A stretch of DNA of 64,000 nt from Asparagopsis taxiformis (lineage: Eukaryota; Rhodophyta; Florideophyceae; Bonnemaisoniales; Bonnemaisoniaceae): contig JALQPE010002071.1 in NCBI GenBank assembly GCA_030407315.1, forward strand, positions 24,621 to 88,620, given 5' to 3'. The translations under genes were made by a program, and so were the position numbers. The notes beneath the pieces were generated by a model. That model was given only the letters and a program-made list of their open reading frames with translations, searched no databases and was not told where the DNA came from. This document shows positions 10,555 to 21,549 of the stretch, piece by piece; position 1 is the stretch's first letter, and every line of letters starts with the position of its first letter.

Positions 10555-12010
10555 ATGTATGGCTGCAACATGGATCTCGTTTTCATGGCAGACTTCCGTC
10601 GCGGCTCGGAGTATCAACAAAGGTTCATCTTGCTGATCACAGCTCTCTGGACTCGCATGAGAGATCTGCGTCAGTTGAGCAGGGCGACAAGAGGATTTGG
10701 TAGTCCTTTCGTTCGTGTTTTAATTGAAGTGTTCAAGATGTCCGAGCCGGTTGCTGCTCACAAAATGATGGAGCCTCCGCTCGAGCATTTCTACTCCGAG
10801 CTCAAGAACACTGGGTCAGGAAAGGAGACTGTTATTGCGAACAGTATCGCGGAGACCCTCCTGCACTTCAATACCGACGACAACAGCGGTACGAAGCATG
10901 CTCTCGTCTCCGACGAAATGTATGAGCAGCTTCGCTTTTCCACGGGCGTTGTGGACATGGAAGAAGACCAAAGGGTCATTGTTCACAATGAACAGCCATC
11001 TGAAGATGCGCCGAAGCCATCTACGCCCCAATCAGATGAGCCTTCTACCCCTTCTACCCGTTCTGGTCCTACTCCTCCTGCCCCTTCTACCCCTCCTGCT
11101 CCTCTACCCCTCCTGCTCCTCGTGCTCATTCTACCCTTCTACTCCTCCTACCCCTTCTACTCCTGCTCCTACTACCCCTCCTGCTCCTGCCACTTCCGTT
11201 CCTGCAGTTGAGCAGGCTCAAGGAACCCCTGATGCCACTGTGGCAGGTTCTGAGAAGCAATTGGGATCTGTTCTCCTCCGTCTCCCTCTCAATGCACCAC
11301 CGCTTGCGGTGAATGAGCCAGTCGAGACACTTCGCAGGTCGAAACGGCAGAGAACGGAGAGTTCACGGATTGGAGACAATGAGGCAGAGTCGGAGGTAGA
11401 AGAGTCCGAAGAGCCCCTTCCGAAGCGCAGAAGACTGGAAGTTAACCGTACGGTTAAACGTTCAACCGAGGAGATTCCATTGTTCAGCGATGAGCAAGAA
11501 AATCCCCTCCCCGACAGGGTAGTCGATGAACGGATTATGGATATCCTCCCGAACACCATACCGTCAGACTCTAGGGTCAAGTACTATATCGACAGCAAGC
11601 TGTACGAAACAATCCGACAGGAGATTTTGAGTGCAGCTGCTGCCGATATGAATTGTACGGCGTGCAGTGGTCCAGCTTGCTGTGCAGAGAAGTTCTTTGC
11701 AACAGCTAGGTCAACCCTCAATCTCTTGGGTGCCCATGTACTCAGTGGTATCTTCCGTTCTTCGACTGTGGGCAATGCAGCACATGAACTGTTTACATTC
11801 TACGCCCAGAAGTTCAAACCTGTTCATTCCTCTAGTGAAGACAGTTCCAATGATCCCTGGCATCAGATTCGAAACAAGGGTGAGGTAACAGCAGAGCAAC
11901 AGGCCTCTCGTTTGGGAAGGTTCTCTATATCAAGGAAGAAGATTTGCGACGGATCTCGAGCAGATGGTGTTGAAGCACTGGAATTGGCCCTGAGGGGCTC
12001 AATTACGTGA
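10555..12010 (+). pseudogene. Gene A, unit 1: 5'-truncated and frameshifted
   Basis: Gene A sequence starts abruptly at CATGTATGGC next to the inner end of the left inverted arm; the equivalent point in unit 2 is 12838. The ATG at 10556 is in frame with gene A. The Pro tract (about 11090-11145) carries indels that end the first frame at 11211, and the downstream frame runs on to 12010. LTR at 11968-12431. Confidence 0.7.
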
Positions 12011-12431
12011 GAAAACTTTGACCCTCGATTTCTCCTAGAAGGAGTGCTCTATGCGCTCCGAAACCTATCTCATCGTGTTCAGCGTGCCCGAATTAGTCGG
12101 GTAGCAACTTCTCCGAAGCTTCTACGACCTTTCTTCATGGAGATAATAGCGTCTGAAGTTTCAATTTGTTTGTCATAGTTTCAATTAGTAATTAGAAATG
12201 CCAGGATGGGTTGCCATCATGGCAGAGGGAAAATGTTATGATAAGTGTACACGTGTGGGTGATATGATAGAGAAGCCCACGTGTACCAGATTGGCAGTGG
12301 GTGCTTGCTAGGACAGACTGTCAGTGACAGGCTGTCCTTAGCACCGCCGGCGCACCTCGGCGAGAATACAAATAATGTAGTGAGCTCGGAGATTCAATAA
12401 ACGCTCGGTAAGCGACCAATTCGTCTCAACA
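11968..12431 (+). repeat. Copia-1-family LTR ending each array unit
   Basis: 464 bp, TGTTGAAG...CTCAACA, preceded in every unit by GATGG (the copia-1 target site) and followed by GCCCAGGG of gene A rather than a second GATGG, so these are not simple solo LTRs. Contents: a hairpin TACACGTGTGGG ... CCCACGTGTA with two CACGTG boxes, a second hairpin GGACAGACTGTC ... GACAGGCTGTCC, AATAAA 42 bases before the LTR end, and a GTAAGC 15-20 bases from the end. Other copies: 14253-14716, 16530-16993, 18816-19279, 21084-21547, 23353-23816, 25625-26088, 27893-28356, 30161-30624, 32429-32892, 34699-35162, 36969-37432, 39237-39700, 41505-41968, 43773-44236. Confidence 0.9.
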
Positions 12432-12433
12432 GC

Positions 12434-14295
12434 CCAGGGACAGAAGAAGTTTCCGATGAGTACTTCACACCTTTTGAAGTACTCGGGCTGTCCATTCAAG
12501 CAAACACACTCACACATGATGTTGCCCTTGTTTCTTTGGCAGACCGAGTGTGTTCTGTGGTCCAACTGCTCACGACCAAGGACATGCTGGGTGAACCGAA
12601 TCGGAAGTGCATTCAGGTCATCATGGACAGCCAGTTGTCGATATCGAAACTGGGCTACCAAGCCATCAACAAGCACGTGACTGCTGCGAAAGGCTTCCGG
12701 ACTGTGAACAACAAAGCGCTTGAGTTCTGGAGTTCCGTACCGAGCATGTTCACCAAGGAAATTCTCGCTGCGGAACAGGAAAGGGCCGTTAAAGAAGGCC
12801 GTGACATCAACGACGATGTCTTCAAGCAGTCCGTAGACATGTATGGCTGCAACATGGATCTCGTTTTCATGGCAGACTTCCGTCGCGGCTCGGAGTATCA
12901 ACAAAGGTTCATCTTGCTGATCACAGCTCTCTGGACTCGCATGAGAGATCTGCGTCAGTTGAGCAGGGCGACAAGAGGATTTGGTAGTCCTTTCGTTCGT
13001 GTTTTAATTGAAGTGTTCAAGATGTCCGAGCCGGTTGCTGCTCACAAAATGATGGAGCCTCCGCTCGAGCATTTCTACTCCGAGCTCAAGAACACTGGGT
13101 CAGGAAAGGAGACTGTTATTGCGAACAGTATCGCGGAGACCCTCCTGCACTTCAATACCGACGACAACAGCGGTACGAAGCATGCTCTCGTCTCCGACGA
13201 AATGTATGAGCAGCTTCGCTTTTCCACGGGCGTTGTGGACATGGAAGAAGACCAAAGGGTCATTGTTCACAATGAACAGCCATCTGAAGATGCGCCGAAG
13301 CCATCTACGCCCCAATCAGATGAGCCTTCTACCCCTTCTACCCGTTCTGGTCCTACTCCTCCTGCCCCTTCTACCCCTCCTGCTCCTTCTACCCCTCCTG
13401 CTCCTCGTGCTCATTCTACCCTTCTACTCCTCCTACCCCTTCTACTCCTGCTCCTACTACCCCTCCTGCTCCTGCCACTTCCGTTCCTGCAGTTGAGCAG
13501 GCTCAAGGAACCCCTGATGCCACTGTGGCAGGTTCTGAGAAGCAATTGGGATCTGTTCTCCTCCGTCTCCCTCTCAATGCACCACCGCTTGCGGTGAATG
13601 AGCCAGTCGAGACACTTCGCAGGTCGAAACGGCAGAGAACGGAGAGTTCACGGATTGGAGACAATGAGGCAGAGTCGGAGGTAGAAGAGTCCGAAGAGCC
13701 CCTTCCGAAGCGCAGAAGACTGGAAGTTAACCGTACGGTTAAACGTTCAACCGAGGAGATTCCATTGTTCAGCGATGAGCAAGAAAATCCCCTCCCCGAC
13801 AGGGTAGTCGATGAACGGATTATGGATATCCTCCCGAACACCATACCGTCAGACTCTAGGGTCAAGTACTATATCGACAGCAAGCTGTACGAAACAATCC
13901 GACAGGAGATTTTGAGTGCAGCTGCTGCCGATATGAATTGTACGGCGTGCAGTGGTCCAGCTTGCTGTGCAGAGAAGTTCTTTGCAACAGCTAGGTCAAC
14001 CCTCAATCTCTTGGGTGCCCATGTACTCAGTGGTATCTTCCGTTCTTCGACTGTGGGCAATGCAGCACATGAACTGTTTACATTCTACGCCCAGAAGTTC
14101 AAACCTGTTCATTCCTCTAGTGAAGACAGTTCCAATGATCCCTGGCATCAGATTCGAAACAAGGGTGAGGTAACAGCAGAGCAACAGGCCTCTCGTTTGG
14201 GAAGGTTCTCTATATCAAGGAAGAAGATTTGCGACGGATCTCGAGCAGATGGTGTTGAAGCACTGGAATTGGCCCTGAGGGGCTCAATTACGTGA
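12434..14295 (+). pseudogene. Gene A, unit 2: frameshifted in Pro tract
   Basis: Carries the long Pro-tract allele (two extra STPPAP blocks) but lacks one C in CATTCTACCC near 13420, so the first frame ends at 13597 and the C-terminal half is in another frame (in phase again from 13525 to 14295). LTR at 14253-14716. Confidence 0.75.
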
Positions 14296-14718
14296 GAAAA
14301 CTTTGACCCTCGATTTCTCCTAGAAGGAGTGCTCTATGCGCTCCGAAACCTATCTCATCGTGTTCAGCGTGCCCGAATTAGTCGGGTAGCAACTTCTCCG
14401 AAGCTTCTACGACCTTTCTTCATGGAGATAATAGCGTCTGAAGTTTCAATTTGTTTGTCATAGTTTCAATTAGTAATTAGAAATGCCAGGATGGGTTGCC
14501 ATCATGGCAGAGGGAAAATGTTATGATAAGTGTACACGTGTGGGTGATATGATAGAGAAGCCCACGTGTACCAGATTGGCAGTGGGTGCTTGCTAGGACA
14601 GACTGTCAGTGACAGGCTGTCCTTAGCACCGCCGGCGCACCTCGGCGAGAATACAAATAATGTAGTGAGCTCGGAGATTCAATAAACGCTCGGTAAGCGA
14701 CCAATTCGTCTCAACAGC

Positions 14719-16572
14719 CCAGGGACAGAAGAAGTTTCCGATGAGTACTTCACACCTTTTGAAGTACTCGGGCTGTCCATTCAAGCAAACACACTCACAC
14801 ATGATGTTGCCCTTGTTTCTTTGGCAGACCGAGTGTGTTCTGTGGTCCAACTGCTCACGACCAAGGACATGCTGGGTGAACCGAATCGGAAGTGCATTCA
14901 GGTCATCATGGACAGCCAGTTGTCGATATCGAAACTGGGCTACCAAGCCATCAACAAGCACGTGACTGCTGCGAAAGGCTTCCGGACTGTGAACAACAAA
15001 GCGCTTGAGTTCTGGAGTTCCGTACCGAGCATGTTCACCAAGGAAATTCTCGCTGCGGAACAGGAAAGGGCCGTTAAAGAAGGCCGTGACATCAACGACG
15101 ATGTCTTCAAGCAGTCCGTAGACATGTATGGCTGCAACATGGATCTCGTTTTCATGGCAGACTTCCGTCGCGGCTCGGAGTATCAACAAAGGTTCATCTT
15201 GCTGATCACAGCTCTCTGGACTCGCATGAGAGATCTGCGTCAGTTGAGCAGGGCGACAAGAGGATTTGGTAGTCCTTTCGTTCGTGTTTTAATTGAAGTG
15301 TTCAAGATGTCCGAGCCGGTTGCTGCTCACAAAATGATGGAGCCTCCGCTCGAGCATTTCTACTCCGAGCTCAAGAACACTGGGTCAGGAAAGGAGACTG
15401 TTATTGCGAACAGTATCGCGGAGACCCTCCTGCACTTCAATACCGACGACAACAGCGGTACGAAGCATGCTCTCGTCTCCGACGAAATGTATGAGCAGCT
15501 TCGCTTTTCCACGGGCGTTGTGGACATGGAAGAAGACCAAAGGGTCATTGTTCACAATGAACAGCCATCTGAAGATGCGCCGAAGCCATCTACGCCCCAA
15601 TCAGATGAGCCTTCTACCCCTTCTACCCGTTCTGGTCCTACTCCTCCTGCCCCTTCTACCCCTCCTGCTCCTCCTGCTCCTCGTGCTCATTCTACCCCTT
15701 CTACTCCTCCTACCCCTTCTACTCCTGCTCCTACTACCCCTCCTGCTCCTGCCACTTCCGTTCCTGCAGTTGAGCAGGCTCAAGGAACCCCTGATGCCAC
15801 TGTGGCAGGTTCTGAGAAGCAATTGGGATCTGTTCTCCTCCGTCTCCCTCTCAATGCACCACCGCTTGCGGTGAATGAGCCAGTCGAGACACTTCGCAGG
15901 TCGAAACGGCAGAGAACGGAGAGTTCACGGATTGGAGACAATGAGGCAGAGTCGGAGGTAGAAGAGTCCGAAGAGCCCCTTCCGAAGCGCAGAAGACTGG
16001 AAGTTAACCGTACGGTTAAACGTTCAACCGAGGAGATTCCATTGTTCAGCGATGAGCAAGAAAATCCCCTCCCCGACAGGGTAGTCGATGAACGGATTAT
16101 GGATATCCTCCCGAACACCATACCGTCAGACTCTAGGGTCAAGTACTATATCGACAGCAAGCTGTACGAAACAATCCGACAGGAGATTTTGAGTGCAGCT
16201 GCTGCCGATATGAATTGTACGGCGTGCAGTGGTCCAGCTTGCTGTGCAGAGAAGTTCTTTGCAACAGCTAGGTCAACCCTCAATCTCTTGGGTGCCCATG
16301 TACTCAGTGGTATCTTCCGTTCTTCGACTGTGGGCAATGCAGCACATGAACTGTTTACATTCTACGCCCAGAAGTTCAAACCTGTTCATTCCTCTAGTGA
16401 AGACAGTTCCAATGATCCCTGGCATCAGATTCGAAACAAGGGTGAGGTAACAGCAGAGCAACAGGCCTCTCGTTTGGGAAGGTTCTCTATATCAAGGAAG
16501 AAGATTTGCGACGGATCTCGAGCAGATGGTGTTGAAGCACTGGAATTGGCCCTGAGGGGCTCAATTACGTGA
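14719..16572 (+). CDS. Gene A, unit 3: open frame, +1 PAP block
   Basis: Frame open from the unit start to the TGA inside the LTR; the first ATG is at 14869. The Pro tract reads PAPSTPPAPPAPRAHST, three residues longer than the common allele. LTR at 16530-16993. Confidence 0.6.
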   Translation, partial: PGTEEVSDEYFTPFEVLGLSIQANTLTHDVALVSLADRVCSVVQLLTTKDMLGEPNRKCIQVIMDSQLSISKLGYQAINKHVTAAKGFRTVNNKALEFWSSVPSMFTKEILAAEQERAVKEGRDINDDVFKQSVDMYGCNMDLVFMADFRRGSEYQQRFILLITALWTRMRDLRQLSRATRGFGSPFVRVLIEVFKMSEPVAAHKMMEPPLEHFYSELKNTGSGKETVIANSIAETLLHFNTDDNSGTKHALVSDEMYEQLRFSTGVVDMEEDQRVIVHNEQPSEDAPKPSTPQSDEPSTPSTRSGPTPPAPSTPPAPPAPRAHSTPSTPPTPSTPAPTTPPAPATSVPAVEQAQGTPDATVAGSEKQLGSVLLRLPLNAPPLAVNEPVETLRRSKRQRTESSRIGDNEAESEVEESEEPLPKRRRLEVNRTVKRSTEEIPLFSDEQENPLPDRVVDERIMDILPNTIPSDSRVKYYIDSKLYETIRQEILSAAAADMNCTACSGPACCAEKFFATARSTLNLLGAHVLSGIFRSSTVGNAAHELFTFYAQKFKPVHSSSEDSSNDPWHQIRNKGEVTAEQQASRLGRFSISRKKICDGSRADGVEALELALRGSIT

Positions 16573-16995
16573 GAAAACTTTGACCCTCGATTTCTCCTAG
16601 AAGGAGTGCTCTATGCGCTCCGAAACCTATCTCATCGTGTTCAGCGTGCCCGAATTAGTCGGGTAGCAACTTCTCCGAAGCTTCTACGACCTTTCTTCAT
16701 GGAGATAATAGCGTCTGAAGTTTCAATTTGTTTGTCATAGTTTCAATTAGTAATTAGAAATGCCAGGATGGGTTGCCATCATGGCAGAGGGAAAATGTTA
16801 TGATAAGTGTACACGTGTGGGTGATATGATAGAGAAGCCCACGTGTACCAGATTGGCAGTGGGTGCTTGCTAGGACAGACTGTCAGTGACAGGCTGTCCT
16901 TAGCACCGCCGGCGCACCTCGGCGAGAATACAAATAATGTAGTGAGCTCGGAGATTCAATAAACGCTCGGTAAGCGACCAATTCGTCTCAACAGC

Positions 16996-18858
16996 CCAGG
17001 GACAGAAGAAGTTTCCGATGAGTACTTCACACCTTTTGAAGTACTCGGGCTGTCCATTCAAGCAAACACACTCACACATGATGTTGCCCTTGTTTCTTTG
17101 GCAGACCGAGTGTGTTCTGTGGTCCAACTGCTCACGACCAAGGACATGCTGGGTGAACCGAATCGGAAGTGCATTCAGGTCATCATGGACAGCCAGTTGT
17201 CGATATCGAAACTGGGCTACCAAGCCATCAACAAGCACGTGACTGCTGCGAAAGGCTTCCGGACTGTGAACAACAAAGCGCTTGAGTTCTGGAGTTCCGT
17301 ACCGAGCATGTTCACCAAGGAAATTCTCGCTGCGGAACAGGAAAGGGCCGTTAAAGAAGGCCGTGACATCAACGACGATGTCTTCAAGCAGTCCGTAGAC
17401 ATGTATGGCTGCAACATGGATCTCGTTTTCATGGCAGACTTCCGTCGCGGCTCGGAGTATCAACAAAGGTTCATCTTGCTGATCACAGCTCTCTGGACTC
17501 GCATGAGAGATCTGCGTCAGTTGAGCAGGGCGACAAGAGGATTTGGTAGTCCTTTCGTTCGTGTTTTAATTGAAGTGTTCAAGATGTCCGAGCCGGTTGC
17601 TGCTCACAAAATGATGGAGCCTCCGCTCGAGCATTTCTACTCCGAGCTCAAGAACACTGGGTCAGGAAAGGAGACTGTTATTGCGAACAGTATCGCGGAG
17701 ACCCTCCTGCACTTCAATACCGACGACAACAGCGGTACGAAGCATGCTCTCGTCTCCGACGAAATGTATGAGCAGCTTCGCTTTTCCACGGGCGTTGTGG
17801 ACATGGAAGAAGACCAAAGGGTCATTGTTCACAATGAACAGCCATCTGAAGATGCGCCGAAGCCATCTACGCCCCAATCAGATGAGCCTTCTACCCCTTC
17901 TACCCGTTCTGGTCCTACTCCTCCTGCCCCTTCTACCCCTCCTGCTCCTTCTACCCCTCCTGCTCCTCGTGCTCATTCTACCCCTTCTACTCCTCCTACC
18001 CCTTCTACTCCTGCTCCTACTACCCCTCCTGCTCCTGCCACTTCCGTTCCTGCAGTTGAGCAGGCTCAAGGAACCCCTGATGCCACTGTGGCAGGTTCTG
18101 AGAAGCAATTGGGATCTGTTCTCCTCCGTCTCCCTCTCAATGCACCACCGCTTGCGGTGAATGAGCCAGTCGAGACACTTCGCAGGTCGAAACGGCAGAG
18201 AACGGAGAGTTCACGGATTGGAGACAATGAGGCAGAGTCGGAGGTAGAAGAGTCCGAAGAGCCCCTTCCGAAGCGCAGAAGACTGGAAGTTAACCGTACG
18301 GTTAAACGTTCAACCGAGGAGATTCCATTGTTCAGCGATGAGCAAGAAAATCCCCTCCCCGACAGGGTAGTCGATGAACGGATTATGGATATCCTCCCGA
18401 ACACCATACCGTCAGACTCTAGGGTCAAGTACTATATCGACAGCAAGCTGTACGAAACAATCCGACAGGAGATTTTGAGTGCAGCTGCTGCCGATATGAA
18501 TTGTACGGCGTGCAGTGGTCCAGCTTGCTGTGCAGAGAAGTTCTTTGCAACAGCTAGGTCAACCCTCAATCTCTTGGGTGCCCATGTACTCAGTGGTATC
18601 TTCCGTTCTTCGACTGTGGGCAATGCAGCACATGAACTGTTTACATTCTACGCCCAGAAGTTCAAACCTGTTCATTCCTCTAGTGAAGACAGTTCCAATG
18701 ATCCCTGGCATCAGATTCGAAACAAGGGTGAGGTAACAGCAGAGCAACAGGCCTCTCGTTTGGGAAGGTTCTCTATATCAAGGAAGAAGATTTGCGACGG
18801 ATCTCGAGCAGATGGTGTTGAAGCACTGGAATTGGCCCTGAGGGGCTCAATTACGTGA
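16996..18858 (+). CDS. Gene A, unit 4: open frame, longest allele
   Basis: First ATG at 17146. The Pro tract has an additional STPPAP block, six residues longer than the common allele. Unit length 2286, which equals unit 2 plus the base missing there, so units 2 and 4 may share an ancestor. LTR at 18816-19279. Confidence 0.6.
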   Translation, partial: PGTEEVSDEYFTPFEVLGLSIQANTLTHDVALVSLADRVCSVVQLLTTKDMLGEPNRKCIQVIMDSQLSISKLGYQAINKHVTAAKGFRTVNNKALEFWSSVPSMFTKEILAAEQERAVKEGRDINDDVFKQSVDMYGCNMDLVFMADFRRGSEYQQRFILLITALWTRMRDLRQLSRATRGFGSPFVRVLIEVFKMSEPVAAHKMMEPPLEHFYSELKNTGSGKETVIANSIAETLLHFNTDDNSGTKHALVSDEMYEQLRFSTGVVDMEEDQRVIVHNEQPSEDAPKPSTPQSDEPSTPSTRSGPTPPAPSTPPAPSTPPAPRAHSTPSTPPTPSTPAPTTPPAPATSVPAVEQAQGTPDATVAGSEKQLGSVLLRLPLNAPPLAVNEPVETLRRSKRQRTESSRIGDNEAESEVEESEEPLPKRRRLEVNRTVKRSTEEIPLFSDEQENPLPDRVVDERIMDILPNTIPSDSRVKYYIDSKLYETIRQEILSAAAADMNCTACSGPACCAEKFFATARSTLNLLGAHVLSGIFRSSTVGNAAHELFTFYAQKFKPVHSSSEDSSNDPWHQIRNKGEVTAEQQASRLGRFSISRKKICDGSRADGVEALELALRGSIT

Positions 18859-19281
18859 GAAAACTTTGACCCTCGATTTCTCCTAGAAGGAGTGCTCTAT
18901 GCGCTCCGAAACCTATCTCATCGTGTTCAGCGTGCCCGAATTAGTCGGGTAGCAACTTCTCCGAAGCTTCTACGACCTTTCTTCATGGAGATAATAGCGT
19001 CTGAAGTTTCAATTTGTTTGTCATAGTTTCAATTAGTAATTAGAAATGCCAGGATGGGTTGCCATCATGGCAGAGGGAAAATGTTATGATAAGTGTACAC
19101 GTGTGGGTGATATGATAGAGAAGCCCACGTGTACCAGATTGGCAGTGGGTGCTTGCTAGGACAGACTGTCAGTGACAGGCTGTCCTTAGCACCGCCGGCG
19201 CACCTCGGCGAGAATACAAATAATGTAGTGAGCTCGGAGATTCAATAAACGCTCGGTAAGCGACCAATTCGTCTCAACAGC

Positions 19282-21126
19282 CCAGGGACAGAAGAAGTTT
19301 CCGATGAGTACTTCACACCTTTTGAAGTACTCGGGCTGTCCATTCAAGCAAACACACTCACACATGATGTTGCCCTTGTTTCTTTGGCAGACCGAGTGTG
19401 TTCTGTGGTCCAACTGCTCACGACCAAGGACATGCTGGGTGAACCGAATCGGAAGTGCATTCAGGTCATCATGGACAGCCAGTTGTCGATATCGAAACTG
19501 GGCTACCAAGCCATCAACAAGCACGTGACTGCTGCGAAAGGCTTCCGGACTGTGAACAACAAAGCGCTTGAGTTCTGGAGTTCCGTACCGAGCATGTTCA
19601 CCAAGGAAATTCTCGCTGCGGAACAGGAAAGGGCCGTTAAAGAAGGCCGTGACATCAACGACGATGTCTTCAAGCAGTCCGTAGACATGTATGGCTGCAA
19701 CATGGATCTCGTTTTCATGGCAGACTTCCGTCGCGGCTCGGAGTATCAACAAAGGTTCATCTTGCTGATCACAGCTCTCTGGACTCGCATGAGAGATCTG
19801 CGTCAGTTGAGCAGGGCGACAAGAGGATTTGGTAGTCCTTTCGTTCGTGTTTTAATTGAAGTGTTCAAGATGTCCGAGCCGGTTGCTGCTCACAAAATGA
19901 TGGAGCCTCCGCTCGAGCATTTCTACTCCGAGCTCAAGAACACTGGGTCAGGAAAGGAGACTGTTATTGCGAACAGTATCGCGGAGACCCTCCTGCACTT
20001 CAATACCGACGACAACAGCGGTACGAAGCATGCTCTCGTCTCCGACGAAATGTATGAGCAGCTTCGCTTTTCCACGGGCGTTGTGGACATGGAAGAAGAC
20101 CAAAGGGTCATTGTTCACAATGAACAGCCATCTGAAGATGCGCCGAAGCCATCTACGCCCCAATCAGATGAGCCTTCTACCCCTTCTACCCGTTCTGGTC
20201 CTACTCCTCCTGCCCCTTCTACCCCTCCTGCTCCTCGTGCTCATTCTACCCCTTCTACTCCTCCTACCCCTTCTACTCCTGCTCCTACTACCCCTCCTGC
20301 TCCTGCCACTTCCGTTCCTGCAGTTGAGCAGGCTCAAGGAACCCCTGATGCCACTGTGGCAGGTTCTGAGAAGCAATTGGGATCTGTTCTCCTCCGTCTC
20401 CCTCTCAATGCACCACCGCTTGCGGTGAATGAGCCAGTCGAGACACTTCGCAGGTCGAAACGGCAGAGAACGGAGAGTTCACGGATTGGAGACAATGAGG
20501 CAGAGTCGGAGGTAGAAGAGTCCGAAGAGCCCCTTCCGAAGCGCAGAAGACTGGAAGTTAACCGTACGGTTAAACGTTCAACCGAGGAGATTCCATTGTT
20601 CAGCGATGAGCAAGAAAATCCCCTCCCCGACAGGGTAGTCGATGAACGGATTATGGATATCCTCCCGAACACCATACCGTCAGACTCTAGGGTCAAGTAC
20701 TATATCGACAGCAAGCTGTACGAAACAATCCGACAGGAGATTTTGAGTGCAGCTGCTGCCGATATGAATTGTACGGCGTGCAGTGGTCCAGCTTGCTGTG
20801 CAGAGAAGTTCTTTGCAACAGCTAGGTCAACCCTCAATCTCTTGGGTGCCCATGTACTCAGTGGTATCTTCCGTTCTTCGACTGTGGGCAATGCAGCACA
20901 TGAACTGTTTACATTCTACGCCCAGAAGTTCAAACCTGTTCATTCCTCTAGTGAAGACAGTTCCAATGATCCCTGGCATCAGATTCGAAACAAGGGTGAG
21001 GTAACAGCAGAGCAACAGGCCTCTCGTTTGGGAAGGTTCTCTATATCAAGGAAGAAGATTTGCGACGGATCTCGAGCAGATGGTGTTGAAGCACTGGAAT
21101 TGGCCCTGAGGGGCTCAATTACGTGA
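19282..21126 (+). CDS. Gene A, unit 5: open frame, common allele
   Basis: First ATG at 19432. Same Pro tract as units 8-10 and 13-15. LTR at 21084-21547. Confidence 0.6.
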   Translation, partial: PGTEEVSDEYFTPFEVLGLSIQANTLTHDVALVSLADRVCSVVQLLTTKDMLGEPNRKCIQVIMDSQLSISKLGYQAINKHVTAAKGFRTVNNKALEFWSSVPSMFTKEILAAEQERAVKEGRDINDDVFKQSVDMYGCNMDLVFMADFRRGSEYQQRFILLITALWTRMRDLRQLSRATRGFGSPFVRVLIEVFKMSEPVAAHKMMEPPLEHFYSELKNTGSGKETVIANSIAETLLHFNTDDNSGTKHALVSDEMYEQLRFSTGVVDMEEDQRVIVHNEQPSEDAPKPSTPQSDEPSTPSTRSGPTPPAPSTPPAPRAHSTPSTPPTPSTPAPTTPPAPATSVPAVEQAQGTPDATVAGSEKQLGSVLLRLPLNAPPLAVNEPVETLRRSKRQRTESSRIGDNEAESEVEESEEPLPKRRRLEVNRTVKRSTEEIPLFSDEQENPLPDRVVDERIMDILPNTIPSDSRVKYYIDSKLYETIRQEILSAAAADMNCTACSGPACCAEKFFATARSTLNLLGAHVLSGIFRSSTVGNAAHELFTFYAQKFKPVHSSSEDSSNDPWHQIRNKGEVTAEQQASRLGRFSISRKKICDGSRADGVEALELALRGSIT

Positions 21127-21549
21127 GAAAACTTTGACCCTCGATTTCTCCTAGAAGGAGTGCTCTATGCGCTCCGAAACCTATCTCATCGTGTTCAGCG
21201 TGCCCGAATTAGTCGGGTAGCAACTTCTCCGAAGCTTCTACGACCTTTCTTCATGGAGATAATAGCGTCTGAAGTTTCAATTTGTTTGTCATAGTTTCAA
21301 TTAGTAATTAGAAATGCCAGGATGGGTTGCCATCATGGCAGAGGGAAAATGTTATGATAAGTGTACACGTGTGGGTGATATGATAGAGAAGCCCACGTGT
21401 ACCAGATTGGCAGTGGGTGCTTGCTAGGACAGACTGTCAGTGACAGGCTGTCCTTAGCACCGCCGGCGCACCTCGGCGAGAATACAAATAATGTAGTGAG
21501 CTCGGAGATTCAATAAACGCTCGGTAAGCGACCAATTCGTCTCAACAGC

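Noticed and set aside
11968..12431. Array LTRs as solo LTRs from ordinary internal deletion
   Set aside because: A solo LTR would have GATGG on both sides; here the right side is always GCCCAGGG.
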